DNA of 64,000 nucleotides from contig CATYSO010000002.1 of NCBI GenBank assembly GCA_958412345.1, positions 62,001 to 126,000 on the forward strand, written 5' to 3'. The stretch is from an uncultured Collinsella sp. Lineage in GTDB: Bacteria; Actinomycetota; Coriobacteriia; Coriobacteriales; Coriobacteriaceae. The notes beneath the pieces were generated by a model. It was not told the origin of the DNA. It ran no database searches and was given only the letters and a program-made list of their open reading frames with translations. Within the stretch, counting starts at the first letter, position 1. Each line of letters begins with the position of its first letter. This document shows positions 52,686 to 61,069 of this stretch, piece after piece. A program made the translations under genes and the position numbers.

Positions 52686-52973
52686 CTACAGGCGGTACAT
52701 AAAGTTAAAGACGTCCTCGCGCTGGATGGACACATTGACGCCCGAAAGCTCGCCGGCCTCGGCCAGGGCCTTCTGCAGCTCGGCAAAGTCGAGCTTGGAC
52801 TCGGCGGTGTCGGCCAGCATGGTCATGGTGAAGATGTCTTCGATAATGGACTGCGTGATGTCGCGGATGTCGACGTTGGCCTCGCCCAGAACGCGGGTGA
52901 CGCCGGCGACGATGCCGGGGCGGTTCTTGCCAAGGACGGTGATGACGATACGGGAGGACGAGATCTCGGCCAT
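52686..52973 (-). CDS. ACT domain-containing protein (UPF0237 type)
   Basis: The 95-residue protein is a single ACT domain: IVITVLGKNRPGIVAGVTRVL, then NVDIRDITQSIIEDIFTM. Stand-alone ACT proteins bind amino acids and act as small allosteric regulators; the target is unknown. The AAAGGG upstream supports ATG 52973. Confidence 0.93.
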   Translation of the reverse strand: MAEISSSRIVITVLGKNRPGIVAGVTRVLGEANVDIRDITQSIIEDIFTMTMLADTAESKLDFAELQKALAEAGELSGVNVSIQREDVFNFMYRL

Positions 52974-53369
52974 GGGAAACCCTTTCGCGTGATTGCGGCG
53001 CGCGCGGGGCGCTCCGCTACGGTACAGTGTTCATCATTGTACCTGTCTGGCGCAAAAAAGGCGCGCTCGCTGCGGCGTTACATGCCTGCAACATGAGCGT
53101 AAGGGGGAAGGCCGTACGGGGAAGAGCCGTCTGGCGCGTGTCCGGCTCGTGTTGGGTTGATTTCCGATCTCAGCCGAACACATTGAGCGGACAGGCCGTT
53201 CCCGCAGTCAGCCGAACGCCTCCGACGGCTGATTCCGAACTGGAAGCGGAGGGCATCCCCGCCCTTCGGTAGGGGATACCGCTCCGCGGCGCATGCCGCG
53301 GGCGGCGCCCCTATCGGACCACCGTGACCTCAGTTGGGATGGGCCCGGCACTGCCGCGTACTCGGTGAG
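52974..53369. other. ACT gene to integrase gap
   Basis: The 396-bp gap holds the ACT gene promoter, the left direct repeat and a hairpin GCGGAGGGCATCCCC with GGGGATACCGCTCCGC (53246-53287). I see no gene. Confidence 0.55.
53155..53218. repeat. Left direct repeat (candidate attL)
   Basis: It is identical to the right copy at 62 of 64 positions, including 37 consecutive bases from GGTTGATTTCCGATCTCAGC onward. It is followed by the hairpin TCAGCCG/CGGCTGA (53208-53232). Confidence 0.9.
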
Positions 53370-54095
53370 CTAGAGCCAACTGTTCGTCTTCACGTCGCGT
53401 ATGGCGATATTTCGGTCGTCCGGCTCGGTGATGCCGTAGCCGAACGCCTGGAGCGTCTCGATGGACTCCTGGATCCTCTGTTGGAACATGGGACCCGGAT
53501 CGACCCTCGGCCCGAGGTGCCCGCGCCAAAGGCACGGCGTGGCGCGCAGCATGTTATGGATTTTGGAGATGGGCTCGATGTCGGCGTAGACGTTGAGCGT
53601 CGCCATGGCGTCCTTGTGGCCGAGGATCGATTGGAGCGCCTTGATATCGCCGCCTTGGCGGATCCACTGCGTTGCGAACGTGTGGCGAAGGCCGTGGAAC
53701 GTGATCAGCTCGTCGCTGGTGCCCATGAGGCCGTTGGTCTCCGAGAACGTCTTGAACGCCCTGCGGATATAGCTTGTCGTCGCGAAGGTCGCGCCCGGCT
53801 CCGACAGGATGTAGCAGTCCCCGATCTCGACCGCCCCGGTAAGGCCGCGCAAGCGCAGCTTTCCGCAGTCGATCTCGTGGGTCTCCTTCAGGAAGGGGAG
53901 TAGGCCGACCGGGTCGATGGGGATACCCCTGGCGTCATGGGTCTTGGTGTCCTTGATGAACGAACCCATTCCCTTCGCGTACGCCACCGAGTGTCTGATC
54001 GAGATCAGGCCCGTCTCGAAATCCACATCGCACCACCGAAGGCCGCAGACCTCGCCGATTCGCATCCCCGTGTGCAGGGCGAGTACGACCGCCCT
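53370..54095 (-). pseudogene. Truncated tyrosine recombinase (integrase), catalytic domain only
   Basis: The frame reads VVLALHTGMRIGEVCGLRW at its start, the box I Arg region, then HGLRHTFATQWIRQG (His-x-x-Arg) and LGHKDAMATLNVYADI (His, Tyr nucleophile near the end). These are all catalytic-core motifs of phage-type integrases. The N-terminal arm- and core-binding domains (about 150-200 residues) are missing: an in-frame TAG, which is also the stop of the HTH gene, lies just upstream. The first ATG (54065) is inside the core. Activity is unlikely without the DNA-binding domains. Confidence 0.85.
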
Positions 54096-54347
54096 CTAAT
54101 CCTCGGCGGACCAATCGAGTCCGAACTCCTTTCGGGCATCCTCTTCGCTCATGACTTCGAGAAGGTCTCCGGGTTGGCAACGAAGGGCGAGGCATAGCTG
54201 CTCGAGTGTGTTGAAGCGAATGCCGCGAATATGCCCTTTTTTAATACGGGACAGGTTCACGGGCGTGGTTCCAATCCTTTCGGCAAGTTCGTTCGAGGAA
54301 ATCTTTCGCTCGGCCATGATCTTGTCGAGGCGAACAATTACGGGCAT
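54096..54347 (-). CDS. XRE/Cro-type HTH regulator
   Basis: The 83-residue protein is a single HTH_3/HTH_26 domain: MAERKISSNELAERIGTTPV, then LSRIKKGH and FNTLEQLCLALRCQPGDLLE. It is typical of small repressors paired with DUF2975 membrane proteins. It begins 9 bp after the DUF2975 gene and its TAG stop is the point where the integrase fragment begins. It probably controls the pair and perhaps the divergent cassette. Confidence 0.92.
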   Translation of the reverse strand: MPVIVRLDKIMAERKISSNELAERIGTTPVNLSRIKKGHIRGIRFNTLEQLCLALRCQPGDLLEVMSEEDARKEFGLDWSAED

Positions 54348-54356
54348 GGCGTTTCC

Positions 54357-54869
54357 TTACGCAATCTCGTCGGAGTCGAGGTACAGCTCTCGGGCGTACA
54401 AGAAGAGCTGGGAAAGCATGAACAGGACGATGCCGAGAACCAGAGAGGTCCAATCGAATGATGAAGCGATCTCTTGGGCGCCGACGGCCCCCTCGCCGCC
54501 AAACATCGAAACGGAGGTTTTGAGTGAGCCGGCGTAGAGGCTGGTGGCAGCTTGAACAACGAAGAGAATGCCGAGCACCTTCAAGCATGTCGCAGACCCT
54601 TTCTTGAAGAGGTCTCCGCTCTTGATCGTCCACACGAGAACGGCGCTGAGGATGGTCGTAGCGATACCGATGACGGCAGGGACCAATGTCGAGATCGCAA
54701 GGGCTGGATACGCGGGGGAGTCTGCAATTACAGGGTTGTCGAGCACTTCGATTGCTGGCTTTAAGGAGAACGCCACTTGTGCGATGGCGGTGGCGCAAAG
54801 GGTCGCAGAGGCTATCGCACATGCGATGCGGAAGGAATGAAGCCGGGGAGTGCGATTGTCGGAACTCAT
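54357..54869 (-). CDS. DUF2975-type membrane protein
   Basis: The 170-residue protein has four predicted membrane helices (about 12-32, 55-80, 95-112, 142-160). It precedes a small XRE regulator in the characteristic DUF2975-HTH pair, whose function is unknown; membrane sensing or immunity has been suggested from context. ATG 54869 follows GGAGG. It is divergent from the secreted peptide gene. Confidence 0.8.
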   Translation of the reverse strand: MSSDNRTPRLHSFRIACAIASATLCATAIAQVAFSLKPAIEVLDNPVIADSPAYPALAISTLVPAVIGIATTILSAVLVWTIKSGDLFKKGSATCLKVLGILFVVQAATSLYAGSLKTSVSMFGGEGAVGAQEIASSFDWTSLVLGIVLFMLSQLFLYARELYLDSDEIA

Positions 54870-54907
54870 AATAACCTCCGAAGAATTTAAAAAACTCAGG
54901 TTACTTT

Positions 54908-54924
54908 TTAACAGTTTATGTTAA
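54908..54924. promoter_or_regulatory. Candidate operator in the divergent region
   Basis: TTAAC and GTTAA are inverted around AGTTTAT in an AT-rich 120-bp spacer. This is a plausible site for the XRE regulator. Confidence 0.35.
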
Positions 54925-54989
54925 ATTTACTTTGCCGGCAAGTAATCACGGCATGCTGCAACCGAAACCCCTCTAGATTGGAGAGGATT

Positions 54990-55355
54990 ATGTTCAGTAC
55001 TGTTAAGTCGTGTAAGCTCTTGGTTTTCCTCGGCCTCGCTCTTTGTCTGTTGCTGCCGGGAGCCCCCGCTTTTGCGGATGCCCCGATGCCTCCTTCCCAG
55101 GAGAGCAGCCGGTGTGCCCTCGTTGAGCCCCTCGGGTATACGGACGACGTCGTCGATACCTACTGGAGCTACAGCTGTCCTCGCGGCGTAAGCGGGCACA
55201 GCATCTCGATGTTCAACATCTCTTGCAAGACGATCTCCTACCGAAATGGCTATCGCCGATCCGCGCATCATAGGGAATCCCGCCTCGCTGCAATGTGCTC
55301 CTGTGGTGTTCTTGGCACAACTGATAAATGGCAATTTGTCTATAGCACCTACTAG
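54990..55355 (+). CDS. Secreted peptide, lactococcin 972-like
   Basis: The 121-residue precursor has a signal peptide (MFSTVKSCKLLVFLGLALCL..., cleavage likely after AFA near 29). The mature part of about 90 residues contains DTYWSYSC, GHSISMFN, then AAMCSC and ends KWQFVYSTY. The spacing of aromatic, His-Ser and terminal Phe/Tyr residues resembles lactococcin 972, a bacteriocin that binds lipid II, although this one carries several cysteines that the prototype lacks. It is followed by a large permease and an ATPase, as lactococcin 972 loci are. ATG 54990 follows TTGGAGAGG. The match is weak and by eye. Confidence 0.6.
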   Translation: MFSTVKSCKLLVFLGLALCLLLPGAPAFADAPMPPSQESSRCALVEPLGYTDDVVDTYWSYSCPRGVSGHSISMFNISCKTISYRNGYRRSAHHRESRLAAMCSCGVLGTTDKWQFVYSTY

Positions 55356-55421
55356 ATGCGAGGAAGGGCCGAGCATTTTGTTCGGCCCCTCTGTTCCGAC
55401 TGGATGAGGTTAAGGTTGGCG

Positions 55422-57644
55422 ATGAATATGCTCAAAATCTCGAAGGCGATCTTTAGGTCGCTTCTCTCCTCCAGGTCGCTCTGTGTTGTCGTTGTTGCGT
55501 TGATGGTTCTTTGTGCTCTGCCCGTCTTCAGGAGCGCGGCTGGCATCGACGGACGGGTCGAATACCTCGAGTCGGGAATAACCCGTGTTGAGCAGGAATT
55601 GTCAGCATCCTATGCGGATGCGCTTGTGAATGCGGGGGAGGACGGTGTCTATACCTCTTCATCAAGCATGCCCGCGCTTCTGTACCCTCTTGCCGCGGGA
55701 CGTCTTATCTTGGCACCGCTCTCTCCCCTACTTCCGTTTCTGCAGATATCGGATGGAGAGTACACCTATTATGACGGATCGAAGGAGTACTTGCTATGGG
55801 TCGCAACGGCCGTTGCCGTCTCGTTCCTTGCCGCGCGTCTTAACAAACGTGAAAAGCTCATCATCCAGGCACCGATGGGCGAGCTGGGTAGACTTGTTGC
55901 ATCGAGCGTATGGGCGAGTGTTTTTGCAATGCTTGCCGTCCTCGCCATCAATCTTCCAGGGATAATCGCCGCGCTTGTGAAGAATGGCTCGGGCTCGCCG
56001 TTCTATCCGATAGGCTACATTCAATATGCGACTCCGGTTATCAAACCGGCTTGGCTGGTGTTCGCGCAGACGGCCATCCTGCAATTCTTGGTGGCAGCGT
56101 TCATCTCGCTTATCGTTCACCTTGCCGTGAAGATTGCCAATAACCCTACGCTTGGAATCGTGTTCGTATGTGCCCTGATGGGGGTGACGATGGTTCCCGG
56201 GTATTACGGAAGATCCATCGCTTTACGTGAGTTCGCCCTGTTGAATCCCCTTACGTATGCGAACACTGAGTTGACCGTCGGCGCCTATAGCCCGTACCCG
56301 ACAACGCAGATAGTGAATCTGCCTGGACTTTGCTTCGAGCGTGGCGCGATTGCCCTCGTATGCGCAATCGGGATCGAGGTGCTGGCAATTAGCCTGCTTT
56401 GCGTTGCTGGAAAGAGCGGCTGCGCGTGCCCGATATCCCCGATTTGTCTTGAGAGAGGTTCCTTCACTGCATCGAGAACGGCAACTCGTTCGAGCGCTTG
56501 TGCCTCCGCCGTTGCATACGTAAGAACGATGGGGAAACTGCTCCTGCGTTCTCCTACCCTCGCCGTATGCGCGATTGCAATGTCGACGACGATGCTGGCC
56601 CCGGCTCTGGTCGAGATGTTTCCTGACGCTGATAACGTTTCCGCTGTTCGGTATAGGGATGGGGAGCTCCGTTCAATAGATCGGTATCTAGAGCAGAACG
56701 CTGCGAATATGGACGTCGAGGGCAAAGCGGCCCTGGAAGACATGCGGGATGCTCTTTCGGGTTTCGTGTACGCGCCTATGCCTGCGGAGGGGTTTCGAAG
56801 CCTTGCGACGTACGAGCGCGCTCGAGGTGAGCTGGGCGCGGCAGATGCGACTCTCCTGCAATCGATCGGAATCGAGCCGGAGACTCCTTCTCGTGCGGAA
56901 GCGCGCGCCCTTCTGCTTGAGTCGATCGCGAGCTTGCCGGACCCCAAGGTTTACGAGTTAAGTACGAAGATGCCCCCATTAATCCTCCTTTCGTATCTCC
57001 AGGCAGCGCTTCCCTCCTTATTTTTGCTGTTGCCCGTGGTTGTCACATCGCTCGCGTGCACCCACCTGCAGTGTCGTTCCCTTCTGGTTCTCCAGATCCC
57101 CGCAACAGCGCATGTGCGTTTTCTGACGGCTGTTGCGCTGGCTCTCCTGCTTGGCTTGGTGCTGCTTTTGGTGTCGATGGCTCCCGCTGTCGTTGTGTCC
57201 GTGATTAAGAACGGCGCGGGTGGATCGGAGTATCCCGTCGCTCTCATTCGGGCGGGAGCTTCGACAACGTCCATGGTGGGGGAGGCGGTGTTGTGCAGTA
57301 TTCCGTTGCTGGTCATGGCATACGGCGTGATTTCCGTCGTCGCTGCGTTGACAGCAGCGATTAGCCGCAACCCCGTTGTCACCGGAATGGTTTGCGCGGT
57401 TCTCTTGGTGTTGGGTTCGTTGAGCGCTCATGTTGAAAGCGTGGGCATGGGCGTCGCGCTGCTGGCTCCATTCGCCTCGTTTGATCCCGCTTCCCAGGTG
57501 GGGACGATTGGGTTCCTTGGGCGAGGGACGAACGCGATGCCTTTTGGAGAGGTCGTCGGCGCATCGGGCGCTCTGCTGGTGGTCTTGGGCGCCGTATCTC
57601 CGTTGATGGTGCGCCTGAGTGTTCCAAAGATCGAAAGGGGATGA
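55422..57644 (+). CDS. Large ABC permease made of two tandem modules (bacteriocin-associated type)
   Basis: The 740-residue membrane protein consists of two similar halves of about 370 residues. Each half has one N-terminal helix (LCVVVVALMVLCALPVF; TLAVCAIAMSTTMLAPALV), an extracytoplasmic domain of about 90-130 residues and then several helices. The halves share a hallmark: KNGSGSPFYPIGYI near 187 and KNGAGGSEYPVALI near 595. Size and place match the integral membrane protein (DUF1430-like) of lactococcin 972 loci, thought to confer export or immunity. The ATG at 55422 is chosen; the frame opens at 55356. Confidence 0.75.
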   Translation: MNMLKISKAIFRSLLSSRSLCVVVVALMVLCALPVFRSAAGIDGRVEYLESGITRVEQELSASYADALVNAGEDGVYTSSSSMPALLYPLAAGRLILAPLSPLLPFLQISDGEYTYYDGSKEYLLWVATAVAVSFLAARLNKREKLIIQAPMGELGRLVASSVWASVFAMLAVLAINLPGIIAALVKNGSGSPFYPIGYIQYATPVIKPAWLVFAQTAILQFLVAAFISLIVHLAVKIANNPTLGIVFVCALMGVTMVPGYYGRSIALREFALLNPLTYANTELTVGAYSPYPTTQIVNLPGLCFERGAIALVCAIGIEVLAISLLCVAGKSGCACPISPICLERGSFTASRTATRSSACASAVAYVRTMGKLLLRSPTLAVCAIAMSTTMLAPALVEMFPDADNVSAVRYRDGELRSIDRYLEQNAANMDVEGKAALEDMRDALSGFVYAPMPAEGFRSLATYERARGELGAADATLLQSIGIEPETPSRAEARALLLESIASLPDPKVYELSTKMPPLILLSYLQAALPSLFLLLPVVVTSLACTHLQCRSLLVLQIPATAHVRFLTAVALALLLGLVLLLVSMAPAVVVSVIKNGAGGSEYPVALIRAGASTTSMVGEAVLCSIPLLVMAYGVISVVAALTAAISRNPVVTGMVCAVLLVLGSLSAHVESVGMGVALLAPFASFDPASQVGTIGFLGRGTNAMPFGEVVGASGALLVVLGAVSPLMVRLSVPKIERG

Positions 57645-57649
57645 TCTCG

Positions 57650-58390
57650 ATGATTGACCTTCAAACGCTGACGATCTCTTATGGAAAGAAGGTGCTCGTA
57701 GATTCGGTGAACGCTGAGTTTGCCCCGGGTACGGTCTACGGTCTCGTCGCTCCGAACGGGCATGGAAAGACGACGTTGCTGCGTGCGATGGCAGGTTTGC
57801 CGGGTCCTCGCGTGGACGGGAGCATCGTTCTGGATGAGGTGCAGGGTACGGGTGCGAGAGAGGTCCGTTCTATGATCTTCTATGCACCTGGTGAGGGGAC
57901 GCTGCTGTATCCCGGATTGCGTGCGGAAGATCACCTCAAGATGGTTTGCGATATGTGGCCGCATGCTCGCGATATCGAAGAGATAGTGGAACAAACGCAG
58001 ATAGGCGAGTTCGCGAAGATGAGGATCCGCACTCTGAGCCAGGGCATGAAGCAGCAGCTTACCCTGGCGATTGCGTATGCGACGGGCGCGCGGTACCTTC
58101 TATTAGATGAGCCCATGAACGCGCTCGACCCCAGCAGGGTGGACTTGCATTCCGAGATTCTCAGGAAGCTGGCCGATTCTGGTACGTGCATCATCATGTC
58201 ATCCCACATCTTGGATTCGGTCGATAGGCTGTGCGATGAGATTCTGTTTTTGAAGGATGGGAGGCTCATTAGAAGCATTCCGCAAGATGATGCTGCGCCG
58301 AAGTCTCCTGGATCCCATTTCGCAAAGCCTGCCGGACGCGCCGAGGGTGCGCTAAGCACGTATCGGCGACTCTACGAAAAGGGCGGGTAG
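57650..58390 (+). CDS. ABC transporter ATP-binding protein
   Basis: The 246-residue ATPase has Walker A GLVAPNGHGKTTLLRA, signature LSQGMKQQL, Walker B YLLLDEPMNALD and the switch histidine in IIMSSHIL. I prefer ATG 57650 (9 nt after AAAGGGG) over 57641, which touches the ribosome site. It is translationally coupled to the permease (end at 57644 and 57641 ATGA). The APNG variant of Walker A is shared with the fused protein at 58541. Confidence 0.93.
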   Translation: MIDLQTLTISYGKKVLVDSVNAEFAPGTVYGLVAPNGHGKTTLLRAMAGLPGPRVDGSIVLDEVQGTGAREVRSMIFYAPGEGTLLYPGLRAEDHLKMVCDMWPHARDIEEIVEQTQIGEFAKMRIRTLSQGMKQQLTLAIAYATGARYLLLDEPMNALDPSRVDLHSEILRKLADSGTCIIMSSHILDSVDRLCDEILFLKDGRLIRSIPQDDAAPKSPGSHFAKPAGRAEGALSTYRRLYEKGG

Positions 58391-58540
58391 AAATGCAAGT
58401 AAATAATCTATGTGGTCGATATGCCGTTAAACCCGCATATCGATACCGTTCAGCCATTCGCCTCGCCCCCGTCGCACGTATCTTCATCCGGTCTGTTACT
58501 TTTAATCTAACAATTCTTTGAGGAACGTAGGTGCTTCTGA

Positions 58541-60355
58541 ATGTACTGTCGACTTCTTCTCAAACTAATCCTAAGAGACAAGGCCGTATGTATTTGTACG
58601 CTCGTTCTCGCTGCAGCCTTTTCCGTCCCCATTGCGTTCAATTCACCCATCTACGGGCCCTTCTTTATGAAGCAGGGCATGCAGAGCTTTGTCGACGCAT
58701 TCAATACGCGCGCGCCCCAGGCCAGCGGCACAGACCTATCGCCAGAGCAGCAAGATGACGCTGAGCTTGCAAGATACGCGAACGCCGCCCTCGCCGCTCA
58801 AACCGACGCCGCCTTTCTCGACTCTGCCGAGAGCTACTACGCGCTCATGGGCGAAGGCTTCCAATCCGGGTCCATCGTGGGAGACCGAGAGACCAATGAC
58901 GCAGACCTCGCGTATTGCCGCGCTCTGAGCAGCTCCGGCATCACGGATATCCCGGCCTCCGCAAACGACCTGCCATTCCTTTCCTTCCTGCCTTACACCA
59001 TTGCCACGGCGCCGTCTTTCCTTCCCTTCATCCCCTTCCTTCTCTCGTCGATACTCGTGCTCGGCGCCACAAGGCCCGGGACCCTGGCGGCAAAGGCGCC
59101 CGTGCCCAAATTCCGGCGCCTTATCCAAACCGTGTTTTCAATAATTGGCGCGGGGACCGCGATGCTCCTCGCCGGCCTCGCACCCGGGAGTATTTACGCC
59201 TCGGTCCTAAACGGCTTCGGGCAAATTGGGTACCCGATCACCTTCTTCCATAACGGCGCGCTTACCACCACGACCGCGGGAAACGTCTTCACGACCCTGC
59301 TTCTCGCGCTGCTTGCGGGCGGAACCTTGATATCCGTTTTCTCCGCCGTCCTATCGACCGCAACGAGGCGCGTCCTCGCGGGCCCCCTTACCTCCGCGCT
59401 GCTTGTCGCGGCCCCGGCATTCCCGTTATTGTCCGATTCGGCGCTGGAGCATAACGCCGTGCTCGGGCTCCTGCCGCTGGCCGTGTTCTCGCCTATCGAG
59501 GCCACGGGTTACGTAGGATGCTTCCCGACAGAATTCATTGGCTCCGGTTCAGGCAGCGCATCGATGCTTGCCGTGGCCCTGGCATACGTCGCGGTCTTTT
59601 TTGCGGTCGGCGCCGTTGCGACACGTTCCCCCAAACAGCCTGGACCCGCGAAAAAGCACCATGGGCTCGAGCTTCTGGACGCGAGCGTGGGATACGGAAG
59701 CACGACGATACTTTCAATCGGGTCGCTTTTCCTGAGCCCGGGAACGGCGGCGGGCCTCGTTGCTCCCAACGGCTCGGGGAAAACCACCCTTCTTGAAGCG
59801 CTGTCGGGCCAATTTCCCACCCGCATCCGCTCGGGAAGCCTGGCGGCAGACGGAATCTGCCAACGTCGATCAGCCGAATTTGCAGAACTCGTCTACCTGA
59901 GCTCTTCGGGCAGCGCGGATCTCTATCCCACGCTATCGGCCATCGAGCACCTTGCTTTCGTTAGGGAGGCGTGGAAATCGGCCGCCGACATCGACTCGCT
60001 CTGCGACTCCCTCGGAATCTCCCCATATCTCGACAAGCCGACCCGTAAACTCTCGACAGGAATGAAGCAGCAGGTAAAGCTTGCCATGGCGATAGCGACC
60101 GATTGCCCGTACCTCATCCTCGATGAACCGCTGAACGGCCTCGATCCGGGAAAACGGAAAACCTCCTGCGACGCGATGCGCAGCGAGGTGGCGCGGGGAC
60201 GCAGCGTGCTCATTTCAAGCCATCTACTCGACGACCTGGCAGACCTCACCAACTCGTTCTACTTCATCGAAGCCGGCTCGCTCGTGGAAAAGATCGAGTC
60301 GTCCTCGCAGACGCTCAAGCAGGAATACCTCGATACATACGAAGGAGGTGAATGA
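58541..60355 (+). CDS. Fused ABC permease-ATPase
   Basis: The 604-residue protein has one permease module (1-370, including LNGFGQIGYPITFFHNGA near 223). A complete ATPase follows (375-604: Walker A GLVAPNGSGKTTLLEA, signature KLSTGMKQQ, Walker B YLILDEPLNGLD, SSHLLDDL). The permease module corresponds to one half of the 55422 protein, so this half-transporter would dimerise. Codon use is visibly different from the flanking core genes. The start is weakly supported (AGGTG 8 nt upstream). It is followed by a secreted peptide gene. Confidence 0.85.
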   Translation: MYCRLLLKLILRDKAVCICTLVLAAAFSVPIAFNSPIYGPFFMKQGMQSFVDAFNTRAPQASGTDLSPEQQDDAELARYANAALAAQTDAAFLDSAESYYALMGEGFQSGSIVGDRETNDADLAYCRALSSSGITDIPASANDLPFLSFLPYTIATAPSFLPFIPFLLSSILVLGATRPGTLAAKAPVPKFRRLIQTVFSIIGAGTAMLLAGLAPGSIYASVLNGFGQIGYPITFFHNGALTTTTAGNVFTTLLLALLAGGTLISVFSAVLSTATRRVLAGPLTSALLVAAPAFPLLSDSALEHNAVLGLLPLAVFSPIEATGYVGCFPTEFIGSGSGSASMLAVALAYVAVFFAVGAVATRSPKQPGPAKKHHGLELLDASVGYGSTTILSIGSLFLSPGTAAGLVAPNGSGKTTLLEALSGQFPTRIRSGSLAADGICQRRSAEFAELVYLSSSGSADLYPTLSAIEHLAFVREAWKSAADIDSLCDSLGISPYLDKPTRKLSTGMKQQVKLAMAIATDCPYLILDEPLNGLDPGKRKTSCDAMRSEVARGRSVLISSHLLDDLADLTNSFYFIEAGSLVEKIESSSQTLKQEYLDTYEGGE

Positions 60356-60356
60356 C

Positions 60357-60701
60357 ATGAAACTATTTGAACAGCTGAAGTCCAATGCGTCGCGCATGGC
60401 TGTCTACGCCATCCTCGTGGCAACGGCTTTATGCGGAATCGCGACACCCGTCTATGCGCTCAACGGGGAGAAAGGCGATGTCGAACCTCTGTACATGAGC
60501 TCGACGGTTAAAGACCGGTACAAAGCCTTCTCTGGAGACGCGTTTTACATAGCAGAGTACGACACGACCTACCGTGAGCTTCGCTACAACAAGAGATACG
60601 AATATCTAGGCGCAAAAGTAATCAGCTATACATCGGGTTGGTACGGCCCCAACTATGGACACATAACCCAGTTCAAGTGTAACTACCGTGTGTACAACTA
60701 A
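60357..60701 (+). CDS. Secreted peptide of unknown family
   Basis: The 114-residue product has a signal peptide (hydrophobic AVYAILVATALCGIATPVYA, cleavage likely after residue 34). The mature part of about 80 residues is rich in Tyr: SSTVKDRYKAFSG, YDTTYRELRYNKRYEYLG, SYTSGWYGPNYGH. There is only one Cys. GAAGGAGGTG within the end of the permease-ATPase gene precedes it, so translation is coupled. I infer an exported peptide served by the adjacent transporter, possibly a bacteriocin-like product. No family is recognised. Confidence 0.75.
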   Translation: MKLFEQLKSNASRMAVYAILVATALCGIATPVYALNGEKGDVEPLYMSSTVKDRYKAFSGDAFYIAEYDTTYRELRYNKRYEYLGAKVISYTSGWYGPNYGHITQFKCNYRVYN

Positions 60702-60716
60702 AGCAACCCGGCCGGG

Positions 60717-60752
60717 ACGAGGGGTGACGCAAAAGCGTCGCCCCTCGTTTTT
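60717..60752 (+). terminator. Intrinsic terminator after the second peptide gene
   Basis: ACGAGGGGTGACGC and GCGTCGCCCCTCGT pair around AAAA (one T-G pair), followed by TTTT. Confidence 0.92.
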
Positions 60753-60781
60753 AACCATGTCAACTGAACCTAGTTCAGTTT

Positions 60782-60845
60782 GGTTGATTTCCGATCTCAG
60801 CCGAACACATTGAGCGGAAAGGCCGTTCCCGCAGTCAGTCGAACG
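60782..60845. repeat. Right direct repeat (candidate attR)
   Basis: The second copy of the 64-bp repeat differs from the left copy at only two positions (60819 and 60839). It is preceded by the palindrome-like AACTGAACCTAGTTCAGTT. Confidence 0.9.
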
Positions 60846-60876
60846 TCCCCGGGGCCCTTCTCAGGCCCCGGGGACG
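60844..60876. repeat. Perfect 13-bp hairpin after the right repeat
   Basis: CGTCCCCGGGGCC (60844-60856) pairs with GGCCCCGGGGACG (60864-60876), loop CTTCTCA. Confidence 0.85.
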
Positions 60877-60956
60877 GCATTTTCCCAGTTGAAGGAACGG
60901 TGGAGATGTGTTTCGATGGGTCAGATTCGTGTCGTTCCGAAAAGACCGTGAACCTT

Positions 60957-60985
60957 TTGTGGGACGCGCGGCGCCGTGGTACCAT
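60957..60985 (+). promoter_or_regulatory. Candidate rpmE promoter
   Basis: TTGTGG (60957-60962) and TACCAT (60980-60985) are exactly 17 bp apart, leaving a leader of about 80 nt before rpmE. Confidence 0.55.
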
Positions 60986-60998
60986 AGCCGAGTTTGTT

Positions 60999-61047
60999 GT
61001 CTTGGTCGGAAACCAAGACGCCTTATGCGCTGATCGGTAACCAGCGC
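60999..61047 (+). promoter_or_regulatory. Two hairpins in the rpmE leader
   Basis: GTCTTGGT/ACCAAGAC (60999-61019) and GCGCTG/CAGCGC (61027-61047) lie in the transcribed leader. They could support regulation by L31 itself, as known for some ribosomal proteins; this is inference. Confidence 0.45.
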
Positions 61048-61069
61048 CTGACCAATAAGGAGTCCTACC

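Larger units (their letters stand above)
53155..60845. mobile_element. Putative 7.6-kb integrated element with bacteriocin-like cassettes
   Basis: The region is bounded by 64-bp direct repeats (53155-53218 and 60782-60845, 62/64 identical). A tyrosine integrase fragment is next to the left repeat. Inside are an XRE/DUF2975 pair and two secreted-peptide/ABC-transporter cassettes. It lies between the ACT-domain gene and rpmE. Loss of the integrase N-terminus suggests it is now immobile. The repeats might instead be a dispersed family unrelated to integration. Confidence 0.6.
60702..61069. other. Gap between element and rpmE
   Basis: This 368-bp gap holds the terminator, the right direct repeat, a 13-bp hairpin, the rpmE promoter and the rpmE leader hairpins, each listed separately. 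Confidence 0.7.

Noticed and set aside
53027..53272. Protein-coding frame across the left direct repeat, with a similar frame at 60780-61040
   Set aside because: The similarity is only the DNA repeat itself; the frames differ outside it, have no ribosome sites and overlap a promoter.
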